Assembly: GCA_963691705.1 (NCBI GenBank)
Contig: OY829541.1
Location: 14,626,564 to 14,690,563 of the forward strand
Direction: 5' to 3'
Origin: Viola odorata
Taxonomy: Eukaryota; Streptophyta; Magnoliopsida; Malpighiales; Violaceae
Length of the DNA: 64,000 nt
The translations under genes and the position numbers were made by a program. Under the pieces are notes generated by a model. It was given only the letters and a program-made list of their open reading frames with translations. It was not told the origin of the DNA and searched no databases. Every line of letters begins with the position of its first letter. The stretch's first letter is position 1. Of the stretch, positions 34,820 through 46,059 are shown piece after piece.

Positions 34820-36710
34820 TGATATGGTGTTTAAATGCATGTTTTTCTTATTGATTTTAGTCCCATTTTGAGCATGATACTTCTCATTTGCTCCTGTTTT
34901 CACCTTATTTGCAGGATTAGATTAAAAATGTCGAATTCGTGGAATTGTTAGCTTTTTGGAGGATTTTATGCACAATTCAGTGTCGAGACCTGGATGACAA
35001 TTTTGCAGTCGAGACCTGGTCGAGACCTGGATGTCATTTTCATTGTCGAGACCTCGACACCTTGAAGATTCCAGAAGCTTCCTTTCCTTTCCAGACCATG
35101 TCAGTTGACTCCGAGGAATATTCTCTGAAAGTGCACTCACTATTTCCGTGCATTTCCCCCATGCTACCATCTGTCAATCGCACTTACTTCCTTTCCTCCA
35201 TGTGGCCACGTCTCGATCGCACTCACCTCCTTTGGCTCATGCTGTCACATGGCTGTGCAGAGAATATTCTTATTCAGGGCATCTGCCCAGACTTTGTTCC
35301 CCACTCTTGTAATATTTTATCTGTCTGACCAGACCCTGACAATATTTTCCCCCATGCTGTGTCAAGACCCAGACGAATATTCCTGACAATATTCCTGACC
35401 TGAGCATCAGTCCAGGCCCTGACAGCTCCACTCTTGTATTTGTTTAATTAGCTGAATTCCTTTTGTTCCCCATGTGTGTATGGGCGATTTTATTAGTTTA
35501 TTCCCTTTTGTGGATGTTCCTCCCTATAAAAGAGAAGTCTTCATCCATTGTGAAGGGGGGGTGACACAAACACCGAATTATCATCACCAAATTTCTCTTA
35601 GATAGTTTTAGTTTTATTCCGAGGTTTTGAAGGGCTTGTTCGTCCTTCTTGGTGTCGAGACCTCGACCAGTTTTTCTTCAATCCGGAGCTTTGAGCTCCG
35701 GCCGGTATTTAATACAATTTTCTCATTTATTTATTTTCCTTCTATGTTTATGTCAATTACATCTATTTATCATTTATCCATGAGTATGAGTAGCTAAATC
35801 CTTCTTCTTAGCAGGGGTCAGTAAGGGTTGCGAGGTCTAGACATGAGACCTGAACGTTCTTCATATGTTTTATGATTGTATTTGGTTGTTTGCCGAATTT
35901 ATCTCATGATTTTAAGAGTTTTGTTAATTGATTGATCTCCTATTAACTTATCTTTTAAATCTACAGTCACTCCTTTGGGTAATAACTAACGTGAGGGTCA
36001 AAGGAGATAGTAGGCGACTAGATTGATGGTTGATCATATTAATCCTCTCATCTAGGGCAAGCAACCGATCAGGTCTGACTTATCAGTGTCGAGACCTGGA
36101 TGTGTCTTCTCTCAACTTCATGGGCTCTCTGAGTATTGTCATCATAAGCGTACCTTGGTGAATGGCAGAGTGTCAAGATCTCACCCATAAGCGTACCTTG
36201 GGTTTGGTTTCTATTAAGAAGAGAAGTAGGAGACCTAAGCATACCTGGTCTCTATGGCACGTCTATGCCTTGGAACAAAATATTTACGCGTCGATGACCG
36301 TCGAGATCTCGACGTAACCCTGTGTACCCTTGCTAGGAACTTTTCTCCCATTTGATTTTCTCTCTCTCTCTAGTATTTTTATCATTGCTATTTATTGTGA
36401 TTTGTACGATTTTCTCTGTGTGTTGGTTATTAAGTTGATTGGTTTGATTTAATCGCTTTATTTACTTTTATTGTCTTTGTTAGCTCTCAAGATCATCTCG
36501 CTAGTAGATACATCTACTAGCGTAAAAACCCCCCTTTGTTACTAATTTCGTATGCTCTTGCTGCAGATTCTTCCTTGTCAGACGACGAGACCTCGACGTC
36601 AACGCTTTGTCCCTGTGGATCGACCCCTTGCTGCTATACACAAGCTTAATTGTGCATCTAGGCCTAGGGTTATAAATTGTATTTTTGAGCGTGCTTCGAC
36701 GGCCGCATCA
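34820..36710 (+). repeat. Ath-B 3' LTR
   Basis: A 1891-bp near-copy of 26678-28571. TATA at 35523-35532. Differences include CTTTATTTATT versus ATTTATTTATT near 35725 and CTTCAACGG versus CTTCGACGG near the end. Confidence 0.96.
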
Positions 36711-36715
36711 CCACA

Positions 36716-38465
36716 CTACCCCAATGCTCGCCCTCGAGCATTAAACTTAAAAACATCACCTTGTTCGGAACACACAACCTCAGTCCAAAACACACTTACT
36801 GGACCACCTCCACATACGCCTCGACCGAGCAGTACACCACCCTCCTTCCTAGATGAACTCTGCACTACTCTTAAGGATTAACGAAACCAGAAGAGTAGCT
36901 TTCCTATGTCAGCCTGGTGCAAGCAATCCTCACAAGATAAAGTGTTTACCACTCACGCTCAGAAATAGAGTTAGGTGTTTACGCTCAATAATGTGAATGA
37001 CGATGCACAAAACTAGATTTGCAATAGCGACCCGAGTACGTAGTACACATGCGTGGGGTAATCATACAATCAAATAAACTTTGCAAGGGTAAAGCAAGAG
37101 AATATGCGAGAAGAGGACAAAAGGTTCAAGAGAGAGAAGGAAGGATAGAGGGTTTCTTAGCTGGAAAAAGGCAAAGTGGTGAGATTGCCTCCTGGTGGCA
37201 GCAGCGGGGGCAAGACAAAGAGGGTTGATGGATAGTGGGGTATTTTCTTCTTGTTGCAGTGTTATCGATCTTCTGGTTTTCTTCATGCTTTGCTCCGCTT
37301 CTGATTTGTACTCCTCTTTTGCCCAAATTTTTTTTGTTTTTTTTTTGAAGAAGAGCAAAAGGGGAGCGTACAAGTTGTTTTCATCTGTTGGACTGGAGTA
37401 GCGAATTTTTTTTCATCGAATCGACTTGGCCTCAGCGCTTGACTGCTTTCAGTGGCTCGGGCTAGCTCTTCATTTCCGTATCGCTCGTTGAATGACTTGG
37501 TTTGAGCGTTTGATCTAACTGTACATTATCCCCACACTAGAGGTTTTGGTTCTCTTGTGTTTTGTAGTCACTTGCCATACTACTGCTTTCAGCATCTCGA
37601 TCTAGCGGGTGGACGTTATATTTCTGTTCTCAGTATCTACTTCTGGTTTCAGCTTCTAGACCTTGCATCTCGGTACCCCCACATTAAAGATGTTGTTTCT
37701 TTTTGCCCCACCTTACTTACTGCCAGAGGAGATCTCTCACCTGCTAAGAATAGAAAGGAAAGGCTCAAATAGTTAGAAAGGTGGTGAAAAAGAGTTGAGC
37801 AGCAAGGGCGAGAAGATAAAAATAAGAAAAAAGATAAGAAGAAGGGTGCAAAGGTTATAATCACATCGTCGCTTTCCCACGTCTAATGGTGCCTATACCC
37901 AGGGGTCTCATGCAAATCCAACCAGTACAAAATCATGCATTCACTTAGAAAAAATTGCGGCATGGAAATTCAAACACTCACAGGGTAAAATACTTTGATT
38001 GCAAGCAGCTAGGGCAAGACGTAGTAATAAGAGCTAACAGGCAGTATGGTGTGCAAGTGGTTTTGGTGTAGTGGGTAAAGTGTCCATGTGTAGTGGGCCT
38101 ACTCTGCACATTCCATACAAGGTGATTTTCAAAACAGGGGTAGTGCAAACAGTAGTTGAAAACAAGTCGTAGGTGGAAAAATTCCAAATCGGGGCAAAAC
38201 ATTCAAATGCAAGGGCAAACAATCATGCAATATAATAATAATCATGCAATCATGCAAACATGTCAAAAATGCACACAAAAATGTTACGAAAATACGAAAT
38301 CCCTCCCCACACTAAAGTAACACACCGTCATCGGTGGGGAAAAAAGGAATCAGTAAAAGGAGTTCAAGGAAAGGGAAGATAAAAAGGGATAAAAGGAAGT
38401 GTGCACCGGGAAATCAAAGTACAAAAATAGCCCGAAGGCAAATGGAGAAGAGTTTGGGGGAGAGA
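36716..38465 (-). other. Ath-C 3' noncoding region
   Basis: Starts with the rest of the Ath-C polypurine tract and the conserved CTCGAGCATT sequence also found next to the Ath-A tract. Polypurine-like cores (complement of TAGTGTGGGGA) lie at 37529-37540 and 38304-38314, with a weaker one at about 37674. No convincing ORF. Confidence 0.75.
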
Positions 38466-40739
38466 TCAAGGACTAGCGGAAGGACGCAACCTCATAGCTA
38501 GCTCATCAGGAAGGGCCTGGAGAAGAGAGATCACGGTCCGGAGGAGGGTGTTCGTCTCAGCAATGGCAGCAACAGTAGGGGAAATGATTGGTGCATCAGG
38601 AACAACTTGCCCGGGACGTTCATTGACAGAAGGAGGAGCAAGGGAAGCAGGAGGAGTAGCGGTTGTCAGGTCTGGCCATTCGAATACGTCGCCATTTTGG
38701 GAGCTCCAAACACTGCTGCTGCCGCCAGTGTAGCCTGTGTTGAAAGTCAAAACACGACCCGTCAAGTACAGATGACCCATACCATCGAGGGTACGGATGT
38801 TAAGCAATTTAAAGCCAACGGGAATAAAAAGATCATAGCTAGACACATCAAAATTACGCTGCTTAATAGCCAAACGAGTAATAAGGGAACCAAGGATGGG
38901 ATTGCGATTACAAGTAATAATGGCATGCAGTTCATGAGCAATCCAATAACCTAGGTTGGCCTTATGGCTTGTATGCATACACCACAGAAAGAACAACTCC
39001 TAGACACATAGGGTGCCCGAGGATTGTATCTTGCCCGCGAAGTTGATGGTGAGGCATCGATGCATAATACGGAGAGCAGGGTCACGAAGCTCATGGCCTT
39101 TAGATCGTCGGGAGCTGTACTTTGCAGAAGGGTTACCAGTAAGCTCTCTAAAGGCAGTGGTGACATCGAAGGTGGGGGGATAAGCAGCGTAAGCACCGAG
39201 ATACCAGGGGCACCCAAATCAGACTCTTTGACAAAATCAATCATTGCATTAAACTGATCAATAGACAGACGGGACCAATCATTGACCAAACAAAAATTAA
39301 TCACCTTATCAGCCCCTAAATGCATGCTACCCTTACCCTTTTGCTTAAGACGACCACTGTCAAACCAAAAGGACGTAAAAAACTCATGGCTCAATTCAAG
39401 AAAAGTGGGGTGCTCCAGTTCAAACAAAACCCACCAACCAATATTATCAATCAACTCATCAACCCTAGCAGAAATACCCATTTTTTTTCAAAAACTCACG
39501 ATCAAGTTGAGCACAAGGGGCAACACAAATACCATGCAAAGCTAACAGTCTATCATTACTAGGCTTATCAGGAAAATCCAACCAACCATGAAGGTGAGAA
39601 AGGTCGGGCGTTACCTGGGCTAAGGGCACGGCTCTACTTGCTCTGGCATGGGTAGAACGTGCGGCTGGAGTGGGCATGGACGTCTTGCCCGAGCTGCTAG
39701 TGGTGTGAGCTGATTTCCTGGGCTGAGAAGGAGCAGAAGGTGTAGTAGGGGCTTTGCATTTGGAGCGAATTGGGGAAAGGTCCTCTCCTTCCACAGAGGT
39801 GTCCTCGATGGTGTCGGTGGTGGGAGGTACAAACTCCGTGTCGTCCTCATCATCATCATCGATAGGGACCGTGAGCTTTACCTTTTTGGGCTTCCCCTCG
39901 GCGTAGTAAACGAGCTCAATCAAGCGACCACGGGATGTCATTCCGCAGCCCATGGGCAAACCGTTGGGCGTAGGAATAGATCTAGTGACCTAGACATCGC
40001 TCGCGGACGTAGGAGTGAGGATTGTGACAGTCGGGGCCTCCTTGGTCTGAATCGGACTGGTGGGGGTCGCGACATCATCTTCTTCCTCGGAAGCCTCTTC
40101 AGAACCCTCGTCAGAACCTTCTTCTGACTCCTCCTCGCTAGAGGAACTGCCAGACGTGGTGGTCGTAGCGGCAACAACAATAGCCGCCGTATCGGAGGCA
40201 CTCGGCGGTGCTGCAATGGGTGGAGCTGATGGAGTAGTAGTGGCGGTCTCAATGGAGTCGGCAGACTCGCCGAAGTCAGTCTCATATTCGCCGGACGAGG
40301 TAATGAGGGCTTCGTCATCGGTAGCAGGTGCGGCGGGTGTAGCGGGAGTGGGTTTCGGCGCAGAAGTGGTAGGTTTTGAAGGTGAGGTAAGGATGGGTCT
40401 GGCTGTTGGTGTCTTAACGGTTTCGGGGGTAGGAGGTGGCTTTTTAGCGGCGGAAGCGGTGGTTGCGACAACGGCGGTGGTTGCGACAACGGCGGTGGTG
40501 GTAGCAACTAGAGTAGTAGCAGCGACGGGGATAGTCGTCTGCGGTTGCTAGGGTGAGGGGAGAGGTGTTTTGCGGGTGGTTGGCGATTTGGTGGCAGTAG
40601 TGGTCATTGGAGGTGAACCAATGATGGCAGAGACGGTGGCTGCAGTGGGAGTGATGGGCGCGGCGGCGGTCGGGGTACTCTGGGAGCGGCGACCGGAGGG
40701 GAGGTCGGGGCGTGCATCGGATTTCTTGGAGCGAGCCAT
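38466..40739 (-). pseudogene. Athila ORF3 of Ath-C, broken
   Basis: Homologue of the Ath-A ORF3. The N-terminus at 40739 is MARSKKSDARPDLPSG. It is followed by long Ala/Thr/Pro/Ser runs, a Glu/Ser stretch near 40130-40080, and the conserved globular part (IGWWVLFELEHPTFLELSHE, FFLWCMHTSHKANLGYW, DIRTLDGMGHLYLTGRV in the Ath-A-like order). Damage: TAG at about 40548, 39990 and 39000-39002 (Gln in Ath-A), a frameshift in the A/T run at 39481-39488, and another near 39205. It keeps the Trp that became a stop in Ath-A. Function unknown; no membrane segment seen. Confidence 0.8.
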
Positions 40740-41213
40740 GGAGAATGCACAGAGTCGGTGTGGGGAAGAGAAATTTGAAAAGAAAAAGGGAGAAGATGGA
40801 AGGTAAAGTGGAAAGTGACAAAAAGGGAAGAAAACGTTCTCCCTTTATGGCTGCCAGCTGCTAGCCATTGCCCACGTGCAGATGTGGTGGCTTGTGATTG
40901 GGGCCCATCAAATCCCAACTGCAAAATCCCAACTGTCACGCTCCCAAACCTAATCAGGAAATTCAAAGTTTGAAAATGGGAATTAATTGGGTTAAAGAAG
41001 GGGAATAAGAAGAAAAAAATGAGGAATAAAAGGGGGGTAATTAAATAAAATAAAAAAAGAGGAGAAGAAGGGAAAAGATCCAGGGGTGGAGAAAATCAAG
41101 GAATTAAATAAAAAGAAAAATAATTAAAGAAAGTAAGGAAAGGGATAGGAACGTGGGTTGCCTCCCACAAAGCGTCGTAGTTAACGTCTCGGGCTAGACG
41201 TTGGTGACGAAGA
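40740..41213 (-). other. Ath-C spacer between pol and ORF3
   Basis: Purine-rich on the plus strand, no recognisable product. Corresponds to 4902-5420 in Ath-A. Confidence 0.6.
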
Positions 41214-42507
41214 TCAAGGTTGGTCAGGAGGGCCAGTCACCTCCATCTCCTTAGTGGTGAATGGCTTGAATCCCTCGTCAAAGGCTTTGAGACGGTGCCC
41301 ATTGACTTTGAAAGTGACTCCAGTTTCTAAGCTTCGAATTTCAACGGTGCCATAGTCGTAAACGGCTGTGACGATATAGGGTCCGGTCCACTTAGACTTC
41401 AGTTTGCCTGAAAACAACCTTAGACGAGAATTATGCAACAAAACTTTCTATCCCACGGTGAAAGATTTATGAGAGAGAAGTTTGTCGTGGTAAGCCTTTG
41501 TCTTGCCATTTGTAGATGAGGGCATTCTCGTAGGCATCGTCACGAAGTTCCTCCAACTCCTGGATCTGTAGGCGGCAATGCTGCCCAGCCTCATCAAGGT
41601 TGAAGTTTGCTTTGCGAATGGCCCAAAAAGCTTTATGTTCGATTTCAATGGGTAAGTGGCAAGGTTTACCGTAGACAAGTCGATAAGGGGTCATACCAAT
41701 AAGAGTCTTGAACGTTGTCCAATAAGCCCATAAGGCGTCGTCAAGCTTCAAGCTCCAATCCTTGCGGGATTGGTTGACGGTCTTCCCTAGAATTGACTTG
41801 ATCTCGCGGTTAGATACCTCAGCCTAGCCGTTGGTCTGCGGATGATAAACTATGGAGACACGGTAGGTAACTCCATACTTGTTGAGCAAGCTGGTGATGA
41901 AACGGTTGCAGAAGTGGGTTCCGCGGTCACTGATAAGGGCACGTGGGGTTCCAAACCTGCTGAAAATACAAGAGCGAAGAAAGGCTGCAACCACTTTGGA
42001 ATCATCAATTCTAGTCGCCTTAGCCTCAACCCATTTAGAAACATAATCAACCGCTAGGAGGATGTATATGTTGCCAAATGAATTGGAGAAGGGACCCATA
42101 AAATCAATACCCCAAATATCAAAAATTTCACAAGTAATAATACCTGTGAGGGGCATTTGATTTCGAGCACCAATGTTACTTGTACTCTGACAGCGCGGAC
42201 AAGAAGCACAGAACATGTAGTTGTCCTTGAAAATAGAGGGCTAGTAGAGGCCGGCTTCTAGGACCTTCATTGTTGTCTTCTTAGCTGCGAAGTGTCCTCC
42301 TTCAGTGAAAGAGTGGTAGAAACAGAGGATGGATGGAATTTCTTCAGTGGTCACACATCGTCGTATAATCTGGTCTGAACAAAATTTCCAAAGGTAGGGA
42401 CTATCCCAAATATAAGACTTGGCTTGTCTTCTGATACACTTTTGTTCCGAGGGGGATGAATCTGTGGGGAAATGACCTGTGGCATAGAATTAGCAATATC
42501 AGTAAAC
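41214..42507 (-). pseudogene. Ath-C pol, integrase half
   Basis: Downstream part of the Ath-C pol, separated from the RT part by Tat-D. Near 42190 the zinc-binding and entry region reads CASCPRCQS. The integrase core keeps DFMGPF (first Asp), ISDRGTHF (second Asp) and a downstream NREIKSIL (Glu) block. The chromodomain-free C-terminus ends GPPDQP at 41214. Damage includes TAG at 41824-41826 where the family has Gln, and frame breaks near 41450 and 41520. This copy shows what Ath-A (deleted) and Ath-B (replaced) have lost. Confidence 0.9.
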
Positions 42508-42512
42508 CAAGG
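42508..42512. other. Target-site duplication of Tat-D, left copy
   Basis: CAAGG, identical to 56668-56672. Confidence 0.92.
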
Positions 42513-44983
42513 TATTGCTACCTGAATTTTGACCTGCGTCGCAAGCTTTTTTGCACTTTTAATTCGTTTATCACGTTTAATAGCTTGTCTAGGTCAAATC
42601 TCTGTCAATCCATGGTCCTAGGCTAGTTTGTTTAATATTCCGTGTCAATTCGAGTCTTTTTAGTTTTTCGTAGTTTCGACTGTCTTAACGCGAACTTCTT
42701 TCGATCCTGAGTAAGTTTCCCAGGACCGAGGGTCGAACGCACTATTTCTTTGTTTGATAATTACGTGCTAATTTTTTCTTTCACCCCACCGCGTTCAGTT
42801 TCGTTCAATTTTTGTCGTAAGGACATTTATTTTGTGCGCAAACGTTTTGACACTTCCGAAAGAGAAAATAAATACGTTAAATCAACTTTCGCATTTCTTC
42901 ACTGTATATTAGTTTTCTTGCCTTATTTTTCTACACATAGTTGTACCCTCGGCTCGGATTTATTTTCACTTTCGTACGATTTGGCTCGTACCAAAATATA
43001 CCGTTCGAACCAATTAAATAAATATCTCCCAAACTTGCTCATCACCCAACCACACAAACCCCAAACTTGGCCTCCACTCCGGCCATCCTTATCCATCCAC
43101 CTCCTCCGATTTTCAACCACACAAAGCACAACCAACTAAAAATTCCAACTCTATAAATAGAGAGCTTCAAGCAACAAATCAAGGGGACCAAAAATCTTCC
43201 CTAAAAATCCCCTTTCTTGCACTACCTTCTTGGTCAAATTGCTCTCCCGGAACAAGTAATTTTTATTTTCCATTATAATGCATGAATAAACTATTAAAAC
43301 TTGTCTAATATGCTTAGTTTTCATGCCATGTATGCTCTCCTTGCCTCAATTTGATTGCATGATGCACTAGCTAATTAATAGCAACTTATGCATGTTAAAT
43401 AGCTTAATCTTTCCATGTAAAATCACCACTGTTTTTGTATTATTTTACTTGCTGTTTTTGGTGCTATATTTTACTGTTTTGATACTCTAAATATTGGGAC
43501 CATTTAGGTAAGAATGGTGGAGGTTTAGAGTTTGAGTAATTGGCCATGGTTGTCGGCGTTGTGGTGAAGAAGAAAGGAAGAGGTAAGGTGATGACGGGAA
43601 AGAAAAAGAAAGAAGAAAGATGGTGGGCTTAGACACATCTTTGTTTTAAATTAAAATTTGGGCTTGGCTTGTGCCAAGCCCATTTTTTAATGTCCAAATT
43701 GCCAACGTAAGGCCCGACCCAATTATTTTCGTCAATTTTCGTATGAAATATTCGTATGCTTGTGTGTTTAATTAAATTGCTTGCATGTTATAAATGAGTT
43801 GTTAATTTATTTATGCCATGTTTATTTAATTAAATACATGTTGTAATTAATTTGTTTATGCCATGTTTACTTAATTGAATGCTTACATGCTTTAATTAAT
43901 TTGTTATGCCATGTTTATTTAATTAATTGCATGTTGTAATTAATTTACTTATGCCATGTTTTATTTAATTAAATGCTTGCATGTTTTAATTAATTTGTTT
44001 ATGCCATGTTTATTTAATTAATTGCCTATTTGTCATAAATTAAATAAATGTTTTGCATGCGCTTTTCTTATTTATTATTTTCGAAACCATCGCAAATGCT
44101 TTAAATTTACAAGGTAGATCAAGATCATGCAACGCAAGTACGCCCCTTCTAAGTCTCTTTTATTTATTCAATGTTTTCCGCAAATATTACTTATAGACAT
44201 GATATTTAAAAATGCTAAAAAACTCATAAATTGTGTGCATGATAAAATCAACCCACTTGCTTACGTGTTTAAATCACTCGCTTTTATACCATGAAATTAA
44301 TTGCTTGCATTGATATATGAGCATGGTGGCTTCGATCCCACACGGTTATTTGCATTTCATTAAATTTGTATTGTGCTAGTATTTATCCATGATAGGATCA
44401 CGTAGTAATTAGGTTAATCATGCATGGCCCGATGATGAAAAAGGAGGAACGTCCGCTCTAGCATAACGAACAAACGGTAACCCCGTCCTTCGTGTCCCGA
44501 TCGGGAATAACATGCCCCTACGAAAATGCTAAGATGTAACGTCACCTTTGAGGGCCAAATCACGTCAAAAATGTTTAAATAATCGGAAAGTGTCCCAATT
44601 CGGTAAGCGGACTCTGTTGACATGATCCAATCATTGGCCTATGTAAATGATTGGGAAGTGACTTGAGTTCGTGGGAACAATTGGTTGACATGCTTCGATC
44701 ATTAAACAAATCTTTGTATATCAAAATTGTATTCAAACACCTTTTTACCGGATGTGACTTGGGTGCCTAACACCTTCCCAAGTCCATAATACGACCTCAA
44801 ACCTTTGTTCAATGGTTTAGACCAATTGTGCCTTAGTTTTTTTATTTTTTGTCATGACATTAGGTTCCCTAAACCTTAGAAAATAGGGTGGCGACTTCAT
44901 TGCATTATGCGAAGCATCCATTTATGCTTAGCATCCGTCCCGAACCTTAAACTCATTTTTCAATGAAAAAGGAGGGTGCGACA
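42513..44983 (+). repeat. Tat-D 5' LTR
   Basis: 2471 bp, ending GGGTGCGACA. The first bases read TATTGCTACC whereas the 3' LTR has TGTTGCTACC, so the terminal TG has mutated to TA. TATA box CTATAAATAG at 43151-43160. A 45-bp minisatellite lies at about 43790-44035. A perfect hairpin lies at 44627-44654. Confidence 0.95.
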
Positions 44984-44986
44984 GTT

Positions 44987-45004
44987 TGGCGAATTCACTG
45001 GGGA
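44987..45004 (+). other. Primer-binding site of Tat-D
   Basis: TGGCGAATTCACTGGGGA starts three bases after the LTR. TGGCG-type sites occur in Tat/Ogre elements, reported as tRNA-Arg primed. I could not verify the tRNA here. Confidence 0.65.
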
Positions 45005-46059
45005 CTAGTAGGGTCGAAGCCGGTTTCTTTTTTAAAGGTGTTTGTTTTTTTTAATTATTTACTTGCTTTGATAAACTGTTTTCGTGGCTATCTGTTATTG
45101 CTTTGATCAACTGTCATACGCATTGCATGCATAGGCCCTCCACCCAGGTGTCGCCATACCAAATAAGTTTAGGACAGTTAGTAATGACTCCCCGGAACTC
45201 ATGTCCTAGGTAGTGTTTACAAAAACCAACCCGCTCGAACCCTTAAAGCTAGCAGGAAGGTGGCCCAATTCTGGTAAGCGGATTCAGTTGACATGATCCA
45301 ATCATTGGCCTATGTAAATGATTGGAGAGTGTCCTGGATTCGTGGGAAGGAATTGGTAGGCACCCTACGATACTTTTTGGACCACTCTATGGTATCGTCA
45401 GGAACTTTCAGGCCGTTAGCACTTTAGTCAACGTCAAAAGCCCTCATCACGTGCATCACACTTATTTTTCCATGGCTTGGTTTACCATGTTTTCTACGTT
45501 TTTCTCCTTTCCGCAATATTCCTAGTAATGCATGTAAAAAAAAAAAAACTAGCTAGTAACACATTTTGTGCAAATTACTAATACTTGAACTCAGTTTTTT
45601 TTCCGCAAGACCCATCCTGCTTTGTTCAAATGACAGTGCCTATGCTACTTTCCATTGATACTTTTGGGGGGAAGAATTTTTGAGAACCAAGCTGCACGAG
45701 GGCATATGTTGAAGACCGGTTTCATTCCCGATACTACAACCAAGATTGGGATGGAGGAAGTGGTGATGCAAAAGGAGAGGTTGTGTCGTTAGAATATTTT
45801 TAATGAGCAAACGGGCCCCGACTCTCAAGATTGAAGCCCTTCGGAATCAAGCATCAGTTACTTAGATTTTTCTTTTACCCCATGTAACAATGTTCCTAGA
45901 CTTTGTCTACTAGGTTTGGGTAGATCTAGATAGTCAAAACCAACTTGTAATGCTTGTAAATCCTTTTGGATGAAAAAAAAATTCAAGGACAAATTTCGTA
46001 AATTACTCGGATAATTATGAAATGCGTTTTTTTCTCTCACTCATCCAAAAGACATCAAG
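45005..46059 (+). other. Tat-D leader with duplicated LTR segment
   Basis: No gene. 45249-45368 repeats the LTR segment at 44582-44700, including 37 identical bases with the hairpin arms CCAATCATT and AATGATTGG (45298-45306 and 45317-45325). An A-rich run lies at about 45536-45549. Confidence 0.8.

Larger units (their letters stand above)
26678..36710 (+). mobile_element. Ath-B: integrase-less Athila element, recent insertion
   Basis: A complete 10,033-bp element with near-identical LTRs (26678-28571 and 34820-36710), a 5-bp target duplication CCACA (26673-26677 and 36711-36715), a PBS, a polypurine tract and one long open gag-pol frame. Only about nine substitutions and one small indel separate the LTRs by eye, roughly 0.5 percent, so it is the youngest element here. 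It lacks integrase and ORF3. Its target was the polypurine tract of Ath-C. Confidence 0.95.

Noticed and set aside
40060..40551. 163-codon plus-strand ORF rich in Ser, Val and Ala
   Set aside because: Antisense shadow of the Ala/Thr/Pro-rich part of Ath-C ORF3.
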